Source: Wolbachia endosymbiont of Cylisticus convexus | GTDB lineage: Bacteria > Pseudomonadota > Alphaproteobacteria > Rickettsiales > Anaplasmataceae | NCBI RefSeq assembly: GCF_003344345.1 | Contig: NZ_QPIP01000006.1 | Location: 1 to 59,311 of the forward strand | DNA length: 59,311 bases | Reading direction: 5' to 3' | Shown here: piece after piece, positions 26,691-34,990 of the stretch | How positions within the stretch are numbered: position 1 is the stretch's first letter | Layout of the letters: each line of letters starts with the position of its first letter | Made by a program: the position numbers and the translations under genes | The notes under the pieces: generated by a model | What the model was told of the DNA's origin: nothing | What the model saw: the letters and a program-made list of their open reading frames with translations, nothing else | Database searches by the model: none

Positions 26691-26814
26691 CTGAATTTTT
26701 TTAATAAAGAATTTGCAGATCAAATAATAAAAGGCATGAATTTTTTCATAAGGTATCATAATTTAGGAGAGTTTGCTAATTTAAGTTGACGCCATTGCCT
26801 GTATTAAATCATTA

Positions 26815-27762
26815 CTAAAAATTAAATATTAAACCAGCTTCAATATTATGGGTGGATATGTCGTCTGCAACAGGTGTTGGAATATTAAAGTAACGATAGC
26901 CGAGAAAGGTTTTAACTTCTGGAATTATTGAATAATCAACACCAAGCTTTATTTGATAAGCAAACCAAGGAATATTCATCGGTATCAGACCTTGTAATGA
27001 TTCATCAAGCGCTTTTAATCTAAAAACTATTGATCCTATACCAAGACTGATATACGGAGCAAATTGCGTATTTTGAACATTGGGGTTATAATAAAAATTT
27101 AATAGAAACGCAGATACGCTTGCTGATCTATCAAATATCGGAGGAGAATTACTATCTTTAATATTGACTTTAGAATACATGGTCTCAAAATCAACTCGGC
27201 CATTTTCCCCAGCATAGTAACCTACAGATATGCTGCTAAGCCACTGGAAATCAATTTTACCGTTAAACTTCTGTATACTCTCAATTTTATTCACTAATCC
27301 CGCTTTGATAAGCACTGATCCTAACCTGTCTTGCCAAGAAAGATTAGGATCAGCTGTATCGATTAAATTAATAAACCATTGCCCTATTCCTTTAATGCCC
27401 TTCACAAACACTTCTGAGCTATCATTGTATATCTTACCGCCGTTAGCACTAACATAAAAACCAAGTTTTTTTGATTTTTCCTTTGTAATCTGCTCATTAT
27501 CAACTTGATCTGCAATACGTGACCACATATTTTTCTGATCAACTACTTGGAGAATAGAAGGTGAATTACTTTCAAGTTCTTGATATTTTACTGGTATTTC
27601 TTTTTCTGTAACCTCTTCAGAATGTATCACACTTTCATTATTGTCTGTTTCTAATTTTAAGGGTTGCACTTGCTCAATGTGTGTATTGTTACTGATATAA
27701 GTAATAAAAAAATAGACACATGTAATGAAAATGAAAAATAAAGTAACAGATATTTTATTCAT
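26815..27762 (-). CDS. Msp2/P44-like outer-membrane beta-barrel protein
   Basis: A 315-residue protein from ATG 27762 (MNKISVTLFFIFITCVYFF is a signal peptide or anchor); an upstream TTG at 27822 would add 20 residues. A polar linker (residues about 30-90) precedes a barrel-like domain: FYVSANGGKIYND, WLSSISVGYYAGENGRVDFE, QFAPYISLGIGSIVF, FAYQIKLGVDYSIIPEVKTF, LGYRYFNIPTP and a final HNIEAGLIFNF ending in Phe, as outer-membrane barrels do. This is the pattern of Anaplasmataceae surface antigens. Codons about 135-151 come from a 47-bp palindrome. Confidence 0.75.
   Translation of the reverse strand: MNKISVTLFFIFITCVYFFITYISNNTHIEQVQPLKLETDNNESVIHSEEVTEKEIPVKYQELESNSPSILQVVDQKNMWSRIADQVDNEQITKEKSKKLGFYVSANGGKIYNDSSEVFVKGIKGIGQWFINLIDTADPNLSWQDRLGSVLIKAGLVNKIESIQKFNGKIDFQWLSSISVGYYAGENGRVDFETMYSKVNIKDSNSPPIFDRSASVSAFLLNFYYNPNVQNTQFAPYISLGIGSIVFRLKALDESLQGLIPMNIPWFAYQIKLGVDYSIIPEVKTFLGYRYFNIPTPVADDISTHNIEAGLIFNF
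27311..27357. repeat. 47-bp imperfect palindrome inside the outer-membrane protein gene
   Basis: CTGATCCTAA (27315-27324) pairs with TTAGGATCAG (27344-27353), with an inner TCTTG/CAAGA pair. Because of this symmetry both strands encode a DPNLS-x-Q-x-RLGS peptide. The word differs from the CCCAGTG palindromes elsewhere in the window. It is in frame in the gene. Confidence 0.7.
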
Positions 27763-27825
27763 CACCAATGAATTATTATTTATAGCATAACTACTTATAT
27801 CATATATTTCTTTTATGTACAAAAA

Positions 27826-29052
27826 TTAAGAAAGAATATTTCCAATTAAATAATTATTTTCTGTTCTTGTAACATGAACTTTCACAATACTTTTAGCTTG
27901 AACTCTTGATTTAAGCTTTATTAGTGCAAAATTTTCCGCTCTACCGATATGATTTTGTTCAACCAGAACACTTTGTTCAGTGCCAATCAAAGATTGATAA
28001 AAACTGCTCATCATTTCTTTATTCATTTCCCTTAAGCTTTTTACTCGTTCTTTACGCACATTCTCTGGTACTTGCGGCATTCGTGCAGCAGGCGTATTTT
28101 TCCGCTCTGAATATGGAAAAGCATGCAGGTAAACTATATTTATTTTTTTTAATAGATCAACTGTATCCTGAAACATTTCATCAGTTTCTGTTGGAAACCC
28201 AGCAATAATATCAGCGCCAAATGCTATATTAGACCTCAAGCTCTTCATTTTATGACAAAATTCTATCACTTGCTCTCTGTTGTGACGACGCTTCATTCTC
28301 TTTAGTATTAAATTATTACCAGATTGTAGACTCAAATGTAAATGAGGCATAAGTCTTGACTCATTAGCTATTAAATCCATTAATTCGTTGTCAACTTCAG
28401 CAACATCAATAGAGGAAAGTCTTAGTCTCTTTAACTGTGGTATATCCTTTAAAACTCTTCTAATCATTGAACTAAGTGATGGCTTAGCAAATAAGTCTGT
28501 ACCAAAATCAGTAATATCAACCCCTGTAAACACTACTTCTTGATACCCATTTTCTATAAAAATCCTAATTTGCTCTATAATACTGTTTATTGGCACAGAT
28601 CGATTATTCCCTCTTGCCTCAGTAATTGAGCAAAATGTGCAGCTATGATTACAACCATTTTGAATTTCAATAAATGCTCTTGATTTATCTTCAAATCCAT
28701 TAATTAGAATGGGTTTTACTTGGTTATCACTAACTAAGATTTCATCATTATTTAGTAGATAATTTTCAGCTCTTAGCTTATCTTGATTACCCAGCACTTT
28801 ACTTACACCCGGAATATCACTATATGATTCAGGATCCAACTGAACGGCACAGCCAACTACGATAATTTCTTTACTTGGGTCATTTTTATAAATCTTACGT
28901 ATTTTTTGCTTTACTTGACGTTCTGCTTCGTTTGTCACTGCACAGCTATGCACTACAACAACATTTTCTCTCTTTGTTTTTTTTAATGCTTCTTTGATTA
29001 ACTCACTCTCGTAAAAATTTAGACGACAACCAAATGTTATCACTTCATTCAT
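27826..29052 (-). CDS. mtaB: tRNA t6A37 methylthiotransferase MtaB
   Basis: A radical-SAM enzyme that converts t6A37 to ms2t6A37 in tRNAs reading ANN codons. The 408 residues comprise an N-terminal UPF0004 domain with Cys9 (ITFGCRLN), Cys37 and Cys68 holding the auxiliary 4Fe-4S cluster, the radical-SAM cluster C134-x3-C138-x2-C141 (CNHSCTFC), and a C-terminal TRAM-like domain. The N-terminal TFGCRLNFYESE is the MtaB form rather than MiaB. Length is normal. Confidence 0.93.
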   Translation of the reverse strand: MNEVITFGCRLNFYESELIKEALKKTKRENVVVVHSCAVTNEAERQVKQKIRKIYKNDPSKEIIVVGCAVQLDPESYSDIPGVSKVLGNQDKLRAENYLLNNDEILVSDNQVKPILINGFEDKSRAFIEIQNGCNHSCTFCSITEARGNNRSVPINSIIEQIRIFIENGYQEVVFTGVDITDFGTDLFAKPSLSSMIRRVLKDIPQLKRLRLSSIDVAEVDNELMDLIANESRLMPHLHLSLQSGNNLILKRMKRRHNREQVIEFCHKMKSLRSNIAFGADIIAGFPTETDEMFQDTVDLLKKINIVYLHAFPYSERKNTPAARMPQVPENVRKERVKSLREMNKEMMSSFYQSLIGTEQSVLVEQNHIGRAENFALIKLKSRVQAKSIVKVHVTRTENNYLIGNILS

Positions 29053-29287
29053 ATTCTTTGCTTCAATAGACCTAAATTATATCAAATATCCAAACAAAAT
29101 GACTATTTTTTGGTAAATAAGTGCTTGCTGAATTATGTGCTGCGTTTAGAGAAATATAGCCAGAGTACTAAATCCTTATCTAAAATGTACCATATAACTA
29201 TACTGAGTTGTAAATATGACACAAGAATTTAGATTATCTTAGTTATTTCATTGTATAAAGTACTTTTTTATCAATAAAGAGGACTAT
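29053..29287. other. AT-rich intergenic region
   Basis: Divergent spacer of 235 bases between mtaB and a small plus-strand gene. I see no repeat, RNA gene or coding frame in it. It probably holds both promoters. Confidence 0.4.
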
Positions 29288-29539
29288 ATGAGTGAAGCAA
29301 CTTTTTCTGAAAAAAATCAGTTTTCTAGAGATGACATAGCAGAGTTAAAAGAACTTATGTGTCTTGAACGAAGTGAAATAAGTCAAAGTGGAGGAACAGG
29401 ACTACTAGAACTTATAGCTGAACAGGAGCAAATGCTTGAGGGTTTAGGGATAGAATCAAAAGAGCTTTTATGTTCTCAGCATACAGGAATGTATGAGAAC
29501 CTTAGCCAGCTCTATTCTACGGATCTCGAAGTGTTATAA
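29288..29539 (+). CDS. small acidic hypothetical protein
   Basis: An 83-residue protein with an AAGAGGA ribosome site 6-8 bases before the ATG. The composition is acidic and helical (DDIAELKELMCLERSEISQS, LLELIAEQEQMLEGLG) with no membrane segment or signal. I do not recognise it. It stands alone between mtaB and a repeat-rich region. Confidence 0.5.
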   Translation: MSEATFSEKNQFSRDDIAELKELMCLERSEISQSGGTGLLELIAEQEQMLEGLGIESKELLCSQHTGMYENLSQLYSTDLEVL

Positions 29540-29609
29540 TATAGGTTATCATCGTTATTGGATGTCTAATGTGTATTCTGTTTAAATAACTTGTAAGTGA
29601 ATTAATAAC

Positions 29610-29810
29610 TGCAAAAGTTGGGGGATATAAGACTTGAACTGATCTTTGCTCCCAGAGCTTTATTTTGCCTCTCCTCTACTCGTAGCTTACCAGTAAACAC
29701 TATAATTTTGTTATTTAAAACAGAATCGCTAGAATTGGAGCTCACGGAAAGAATTTGCAGATATGCAGTCAGGTTATTTAACATTTTAATGTTGCGTTCC
29801 TGAGAAAAAA
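29610..29810 (-). pseudogene. fragment of ligA (BRCT domain of NAD-dependent DNA ligase)
   Basis: The minus strand encodes [15 protein letters not shown] ... [14 protein letters not shown] followed by [22 protein letters not shown] and LGAKISSS are the characteristic first strand and helix of the LigA BRCT domain. The usual Ser/Arg-rich helix between them is garbled and the frame stops early. No other ligase sequence is nearby, so this is a displaced 3' fragment. Confidence 0.6.
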
Positions 29811-29977
29811 AGGCTTAAGGCCAATGATAAAAAATATTAACCTTAAGCGATATAAATAAAAAGCAGTCCAACAGTTTTGCTAAACCCTGAAGCTTACTAT
29901 ACTACCATGCAAATTCATCTATATCCTTTATTACATAAGTGTCAGAATAAGCTTCATCCCAAGTTTCCTCTAATTTT
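29811..29977. other. non-coding spacer with a stem-loop
   Basis: GCTTAAGG (29813-29820) and CCTTAAGC (29841-29848) form a perfect 8-bp stem with a 20-nt loop. Nothing else is recognisable before the nested repeats begin at 29978. Confidence 0.45.
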
Positions 29978-30286
29978 GGGAATGTTCAAAAAAGCATAGG
30001 TGTCAAGTTAAGAGAATACGCCCAATATAGCAACCATTTAAGGTTTATTTGTTATATTTATTTTTTAAGAAATCTTGATCTAAAATAAGATAATTTTTTT
30101 TAAAGAGTCTGTAAATTACTAATTTTATCGTTTAATATCTAAAATAATTTTTACCGCTTCCCTTCTTTCTTATGCCACTTTTCCTTAACTTGACGCCTAT
30201 GGTTCAAAAAAGTGTGTCAAACTGAAAAAAAAAGTAATAAATTGATATAAAAAATGGAGGCTTGACACACTTTTTTGAACATTCCC
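29978..30286. repeat. short inverted-repeat element interrupted by the MITE
   Basis: Once the inserted MITE and one copy of its target duplication are removed, the left end reads GGGAATGTTCAAAAAAGTGT followed by GTCA, and the right end (30262-30286) is its exact inverse, a 24-bp terminal inverted repeat around about 40 bases of AT-rich filler. The GGG-start ends suggest an IS256-type derivative, but that assignment is tentative. It has no coding capacity. Confidence 0.75.
29995..30201. repeat. 207-bp MITE, copy B, with 11-bp target duplication
   Basis: CATAGGTGTCAAGTTAAG (29995-30012) and its inverse ending at 30201 differ at one position. The flanking GTTCAAAAAAG is repeated exactly at 29984-29994 and 30202-30212. 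The length equals that of copy A (13040-13246), and the interior is nearly identical. Confidence 0.9.
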
Positions 30287-30358
30287 GGCTTTTTCTTTAG
30301 CAGTATCTACACTACTTATACTCTAGATCTAGCAGACGAAAGAATAGAGGAGTAGGCA

Positions 30359-31744
30359 CTAATGATTTATCATCTTTTCTGGTTTCACTATCCTTTCAAA
30401 TTCTTCCTCAGTGAGTAGCTGAAGTTTTACCGCTGCTTCTTTTAGAGTGATGTTCTCTTTATAAGCAAGTTTAGCTATTTTTGTTGCATTATCGTATCCT
30501 ATATGTGTATTTAATATAGTGACCAACATTAATGACTGATTCAGTAAATCCTTTATTCTTTCTTCGTTTGCTTTAATACCAACTACGCATTTTTCTGCGA
30601 AATTTAAACTTGCATCAGCTAAAAGTCTTATAGACTGTAAAACATTGTAAATTATCACTGGCTTAAACACATTCAATTCAAAGTGACCATTTGAGCCGCC
30701 AATTGTCACAGCAACATGATTTCCCATAACTTGAGCACATACCATAGTTACTGCTTCACATTGAGTTGGATTCACTTTACCTGGCATGATTGAAGAGCCA
30801 GGCTCATTTTCTGGTAACATTATTTCTCCAACTCCGCATCTTGGACCAGAACCAAGTAACCTTATATCATTTGCAATTTTCATCAAACTGACTGCTACTG
30901 TATTGAGTGCTCCACTGAGCTCAACCAAAGCATCATTTGCTGCTAGCGCTTCAAACTTATTTTTTGCTGAAATAAACGGAAGATTGGTGATTCCTGCCAC
31001 TTCTTTAGCAAAATCCTCGGCAAAGCCTTTTTTAGTATTGAGTCCTGTGCCAACCGCGGTGCCACCTTGTGCAAGTTCATATACGTTAGTCGATTTTACT
31101 CTCTCTATTCCCTTTTTAATCTGAACCGTATAGCCAGAAAATTCCTGTCCAAGTGTTAGAGGAGTTGCATCTTGCAGATGAGTACGTCCTACTTTTATTA
31201 TATCTTTAAATTCCTGAACCTTATTATTTAGCGCTTTATATAATTCCTCAAGATTGGGAATAAGCAAGCGGTTTATTTGCTCTGCTACTGCTATATGCAT
31301 TGCTGTCGGAAAAGTATCATTTGATGATTGACCATAATTCACATGGTCGTTTGGATGCACTGGAGATTTACTACCCAAATCACCGCCTAAAATCTCTATT
31401 GCACGATTGCTGATCACTTCATTTATATTCATATTGGTCTGCGTTCCAGACCCCGTTTGCCAAACAACAAGCGGGAATTCGTTATTGAATTTACCGTCTA
31501 TTATTTCCTTTGCAGCTGCACAGATTGCGTCCCCTACCCTACTATCTATGCTACCCTGCTTCATGTTAACACGTGCTGCTGCAAGTTTTACTATTGCTAA
31601 CGCTTTAATCAGAGGCTCCGGCATTTTCTCTGTGCCAATTTTGAAATTTTCCAAAGAACGTTGAGTCTGCGCTCCCCAATAATGTTCACTTAGTACTTTT
31701 ACTTCTCCTAAGCTATCTGATTCTATTCTAACTTTTTTATCCAT
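30359..31744 (-). CDS. fumC: class II fumarate hydratase
   Basis: Converts fumarate to L-malate in the TCA cycle without an Fe-S cluster. The 461-residue protein has [19 protein letters not shown] (substrate site), [20 protein letters not shown], and the fumarase/lyase signature [16 protein letters not shown] with the catalytic-loop Ser. Length and all landmark segments are normal. The start ATG at 31744 has AGGAGG a few bases upstream. No neighbour is related. Confidence 0.97.
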   Translation of the reverse strand: MDKKVRIESDSLGEVKVLSEHYWGAQTQRSLENFKIGTEKMPEPLIKALAIVKLAAARVNMKQGSIDSRVGDAICAAAKEIIDGKFNNEFPLVVWQTGSGTQTNMNINEVISNRAIEILGGDLGSKSPVHPNDHVNYGQSSNDTFPTAMHIAVAEQINRLLIPNLEELYKALNNKVQEFKDIIKVGRTHLQDATPLTLGQEFSGYTVQIKKGIERVKSTNVYELAQGGTAVGTGLNTKKGFAEDFAKEVAGITNLPFISAKNKFEALAANDALVELSGALNTVAVSLMKIANDIRLLGSGPRCGVGEIMLPENEPGSSIMPGKVNPTQCEAVTMVCAQVMGNHVAVTIGGSNGHFELNVFKPVIIYNVLQSIRLLADASLNFAEKCVVGIKANEERIKDLLNQSLMLVTILNTHIGYDNATKIAKLAYKENITLKEAAVKLQLLTEEEFERIVKPEKMINH

Positions 31745-31880
31745 ATTTCCTCCTTCTAGTACTTGACACTACATATGTAAATCATATTGGGTTTCAGTGT
31801 CAACTGTCTATTACCTTCCAAACTCTATCAATTTCAATATTAGATCTTGTATGTAACTGCCAATGCTATCACTATGAGCA

Positions 31881-33956
31881 CTAATTCAACTGCAATTGTC
31901 TCAGCTGATTAATACACACATTTGAGGTACTGCTGATGGGACCTAGAGGTGAACTACAGTGATCATCATCATCGCTATTAAATACGCTATCAAAGCTTGA
32001 AGATCTAGATTTTTTTTCTGAATCATCAATTTTTTCTGTAAGGTGATAAAACGTTTTTGAACGACTACACAAAACCTCCTGTTTACTAACAAATAGTTGA
32101 TCACTCACTGGACTTAACATTTCTACTTGGCTATTTAAGTATTGCACTTTACCGTTTAGCTCTTTTCTTTCTTTATTTATTCTTTCAATTTCCTGAACTT
32201 TATCTGCAACTATTTGCATCAATTCCTCAATCTTATTCTCATATTCTTTAAACTTTGATTCCCGTAATAGATGGTATTCCTTCTCTACCTTTTCTTCTAT
32301 CTCCTGCCGTAACTGTTCTCTTTGCCTCTCACTCTGTTCATCTTTAAGCTCTAGCTTGCTCTTTAACTCTCCATTTTCATACTTTAGTTGATCTATACAT
32401 TGTTTATAAGATTCCAAATTTGTGTTGTACTCATCATCTAAGCTTCGCATTTGAGATTTTAAATTCGTTAACGATTTATCGTGTTGATATCTCATGCGGT
32501 CTACTTCATTTTCATTTTCATTTGCCTCTTCTTCTAACTGATTCACTTTACTTTTCAGTTTCTCTCGTTCTGCATTAGCAATTGTTAACTTTTTCTCTAG
32601 GTCTTCCTTTCCTTCATGCACACTTTCAAGTTCTTGTGCTTTTCCCTGCAACTCTGTTGACATATTTGCTAGCTTTTCATTTTTTTGTGTCAGTTCAGCT
32701 TGCAATTTTGCATTTTTTTGCTTTTCTTTTCCAAGTTCATTCTGTAAATCACTATTATACTTCTCTAATTCTTCAATTTTTTGCTTAGCCTTGTCGAGTC
32801 TATATTTTAAATTCGTTAAACGCTCATTCTCTTCAATCATTATACGTTCTGCTTGCTCGCTCTCTATCTGCAATGTATCTTCCAGTTTCTTATTTTTTGC
32901 ATTGGCAACTTCCAGCTTTTTCTTCAGGTCTTTCTTTTCTTCATGCACACTTTCAAGTTCTTGCGCTTTTTCTTGCAGATCTACTAATATACTTGATAAC
33001 TCTTCATCTTTCTGTGTTAGTTCAGCTTGCAATTTTGCATTTTTTTGCTTTTCTTTTCCAAGTTCATTTTGTAAATCACTATTATGCTTCTCTAACTCCA
33101 CATTTTTTTGCTTAGCCTCATCGAGCCTATATTGTAAATGGTTCCTCTGCTCGTTTAATTCTCTAATTTCTTGCTCAGCCTTTGTAAGCTTTTGATCTAA
33201 TTGTTGTGAGTTAACTTCTGTTTGCACTGCAGCTTCTCGCAAATTCTGAATTGCAACTTCTTGCAAATTCTGAGTTTCAGCTTGTTGAGAGCCAATTCCC
33301 GTTTGAGTTTCAACGTGCTGCACAGCAACTTCTGTCTGAGTTTCAGTGTGCTGTAAATTAACTCCTGTTTGAATTGCAATTGGATGAATCACCTGAGTTG
33401 CAATCTGCTGTGGATTAATCTCTGTTTGAGTTGATACGTTGTTGCCAACGAGAGAAAGAATAGAGCTGTTTTTAATATCATTTTTAAGATCTTTCAGCTT
33501 TTCGTCTTGGCTATGTTCGTTATTTTGCAGATTACTAACAGCTGAAGCATTTTTATTCTTTGCCAATAATGCTTTTACAGCATCATGTAGAGAGAGGCCT
33601 TGAATATATAATTCCTCATTTTGTCTTACTAATTTCCAAAACTCCTTAGGTGGCGATTCAAAATCTTTACCATTAAACTGCAGTACTTCAGTTATACCAG
33701 AACTACTTACATTCATAACCATAGTACAGGTAAAAGTTTTCCCATGCTTGTCCTGCACAGGCCAAGTGCTTGTCATTTCATAATATGCATCCTCTTTAAA
33801 TTTATAATGTCTTTCCTTACCTTTTCGATAAGCGTATATGTTATGCTTTTTATCGCAATAGATATTCAATTCGCTAATATCCCTTTCTTGCTGCAAGATA
33901 TCGCTAATTCTTATTGGCTTACTTCTATTGTAATTAGTAAGGTTAATGTTTAACAC
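31881..33956 (-). CDS. giant coiled-coil protein with N-terminal orphan module and TQT motif array
   Basis: A 691-residue orphan. Residues 31-135 form a module (HYKFKEDAYYEMTSTW ... RQNEELYIQGLSLHDAV) related to the C-terminal module of the 7895 gene. Residues 174-250 hold an array of Gln-centred words: STQTEI, AIQTGV, ETQTEV, ETQTGI and AVQTEV, plus ATQV, ETQN and AIQN. A coiled coil runs from about 252 to 630 and contains a tandem 109-residue duplication (327 bp in DNA). The C-terminus is Ser/Asp-rich (SRSSSFDSVFNSDDDDHCSS). TQT next to coiled coil is the usual setting of LC8 ligands in eukaryotes; function is not known. Confidence 0.85.
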   Translation of the reverse strand: MLNINLTNYNRSKPIRISDILQQERDISELNIYCDKKHNIYAYRKGKERHYKFKEDAYYEMTSTWPVQDKHGKTFTCTMVMNVSSSGITEVLQFNGKDFESPPKEFWKLVRQNEELYIQGLSLHDAVKALLAKNKNASAVSNLQNNEHSQDEKLKDLKNDIKNSSILSLVGNNVSTQTEINPQQIATQVIHPIAIQTGVNLQHTETQTEVAVQHVETQTGIGSQQAETQNLQEVAIQNLREAAVQTEVNSQQLDQKLTKAEQEIRELNEQRNHLQYRLDEAKQKNVELEKHNSDLQNELGKEKQKNAKLQAELTQKDEELSSILVDLQEKAQELESVHEEKKDLKKKLEVANAKNKKLEDTLQIESEQAERIMIEENERLTNLKYRLDKAKQKIEELEKYNSDLQNELGKEKQKNAKLQAELTQKNEKLANMSTELQGKAQELESVHEGKEDLEKKLTIANAEREKLKSKVNQLEEEANENENEVDRMRYQHDKSLTNLKSQMRSLDDEYNTNLESYKQCIDQLKYENGELKSKLELKDEQSERQREQLRQEIEEKVEKEYHLLRESKFKEYENKIEELMQIVADKVQEIERINKERKELNGKVQYLNSQVEMLSPVSDQLFVSKQEVLCSRSKTFYHLTEKIDDSEKKSRSSSFDSVFNSDDDDHCSSPLGPISSTSNVCINQLRQLQLN

Positions 33957-34020
33957 TCTATTAGCATCTTCAGTCTCTACATAAAGAGCTTGAAGCTCTA
34001 TGTCTTTCCTTCTAAAATAC

Positions 34021-34212
34021 TTACTTACAGCTTTTTTTTGCCTGATTTGCTAATTCTATAAGGTCTTTATACGCTTTTTCATCATTTGCCAAATCCATTA
34101 ACGAGTCATAAAACTCCCATTTGCCCTGACAGTATTCTTCTAAAACAGTAATGTTATTTTTTCTTTTCAGCTCTGCTAATATGTTTTTTAATATCAGGAA
34201 TTTTGTTGACAT
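34021..34212 (-). CDS. small hypothetical protein upstream of the coiled-coil gene
   Basis: A 63-residue protein, helical and charged (FLILKNILAELKRKNNITVL, YDSLMDLANDEKAYKDLIEL), with an AAGGGGG ribosome site before the ATG. It lies 64 bases before the 691-residue coiled-coil gene on the same strand, so the two may share a transcript. I do not recognise it. Confidence 0.5.
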   Translation of the reverse strand: MSTKFLILKNILAELKRKNNITVLEEYCQGKWEFYDSLMDLANDEKAYKDLIELANQAKKSCK

Positions 34213-34418
34213 AGTACACCCCCTTTACTACATTGTTTTGGTAATACATCTACTTTAGGAGTGACTAAGCTATCAGAACTCCTTTTATGTTAACCTTTGT
34301 AGTTAAATTTAGTTGCATTAGGAGTAACTGCGAGTATCAAACCCGGCCTTAGTTATTTGCTTATTATTCCTCACTACCTATTTGTATTACTATACTAATA
34401 TTAGCACTACATTTTAGG

Positions 34419-34607
34419 CTATGCAAGAATTTTTATTGGACGCGAAAACTATAAAGGTGCTACCTTAAAAAGCTTTGGTTTGACCTTGTCTAAAAAAGCG
34501 TTAGCAAGATCAATAACATTAGCTCACAATCATCCAGGAGGAAGATTATTTAGTAGAATAAAGCTTCAATCATTCCATGATTTCTGTATAGTTTTAAAAA
34601 CTCAATG
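34419..34607 (+). pseudogene. fragment resembling RadC (JAB domain)
   Basis: The plus strand reads FGLTLSKKALARSITLAHNH then PGG. A catalytic-looking H-x-H-P in LAHNHPGG preceded by a KKAL helix is the metal-site signature of RadC/JAB proteins. Upstream and downstream frames are broken, and a stop occurs at 34605. The fragment is immediately followed by the prs relic. Confidence 0.5.
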
Positions 34608-34614
34608 AGTATAT

Positions 34615-34990
34615 ATGAAAGCAATAATAGGCAGTGCTAGTAAAGGACTAAAAAATTCAATAGCGAGTGGGCTAAATGTTCAACTATTCCCTACTCGGGT
34701 GTTAAGATTTGCCGATGGTAAGGTAAATGTAGAAGCTTCTCCCTTCCTGTAAGGTATTTTAGCTCTAATACCTTATGTTATGAAGATACAAGTAGCAAAT
34801 GATCTACATAATCAAGAAGTATGCGTATTTCTCCACCTGTAAATGATAACCTTATTGAGCTTCTGCTTACAATTGATGCAGCAAAGAGGTCAAGAGAGTA
34901 CGGCAATTGTTCCTTATTATGAATATAATAGGCAGGATAGGGTTATTAAAAACAATAATATGCAATCTGCCTTAAGTGCTAAATTAGTTA
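34615..34990 (+). pseudogene. decayed second copy of prs
   Basis: The frame starts MKAIIGSASKGLKNSIASGL, then VQLFPTRVLRFADGKVNVE, matching the intact prs at 46770-47690. About 50 foreign bases interrupt after VNVE, and the match resumes as VANDLHNQEV, PVNDNLIELLLTIDAAKR, YNRQDRVIKNNNMQSALSAK. It is truncated at the end of addB. Several frameshifts make it non-functional. Confidence 0.85.

Noticed and set aside
32582..33195. Several open frames opposite the coiled-coil gene
   Set aside because: They are Phe/Ser-rich shadows of Glu/Lys-rich coiled-coil codons.
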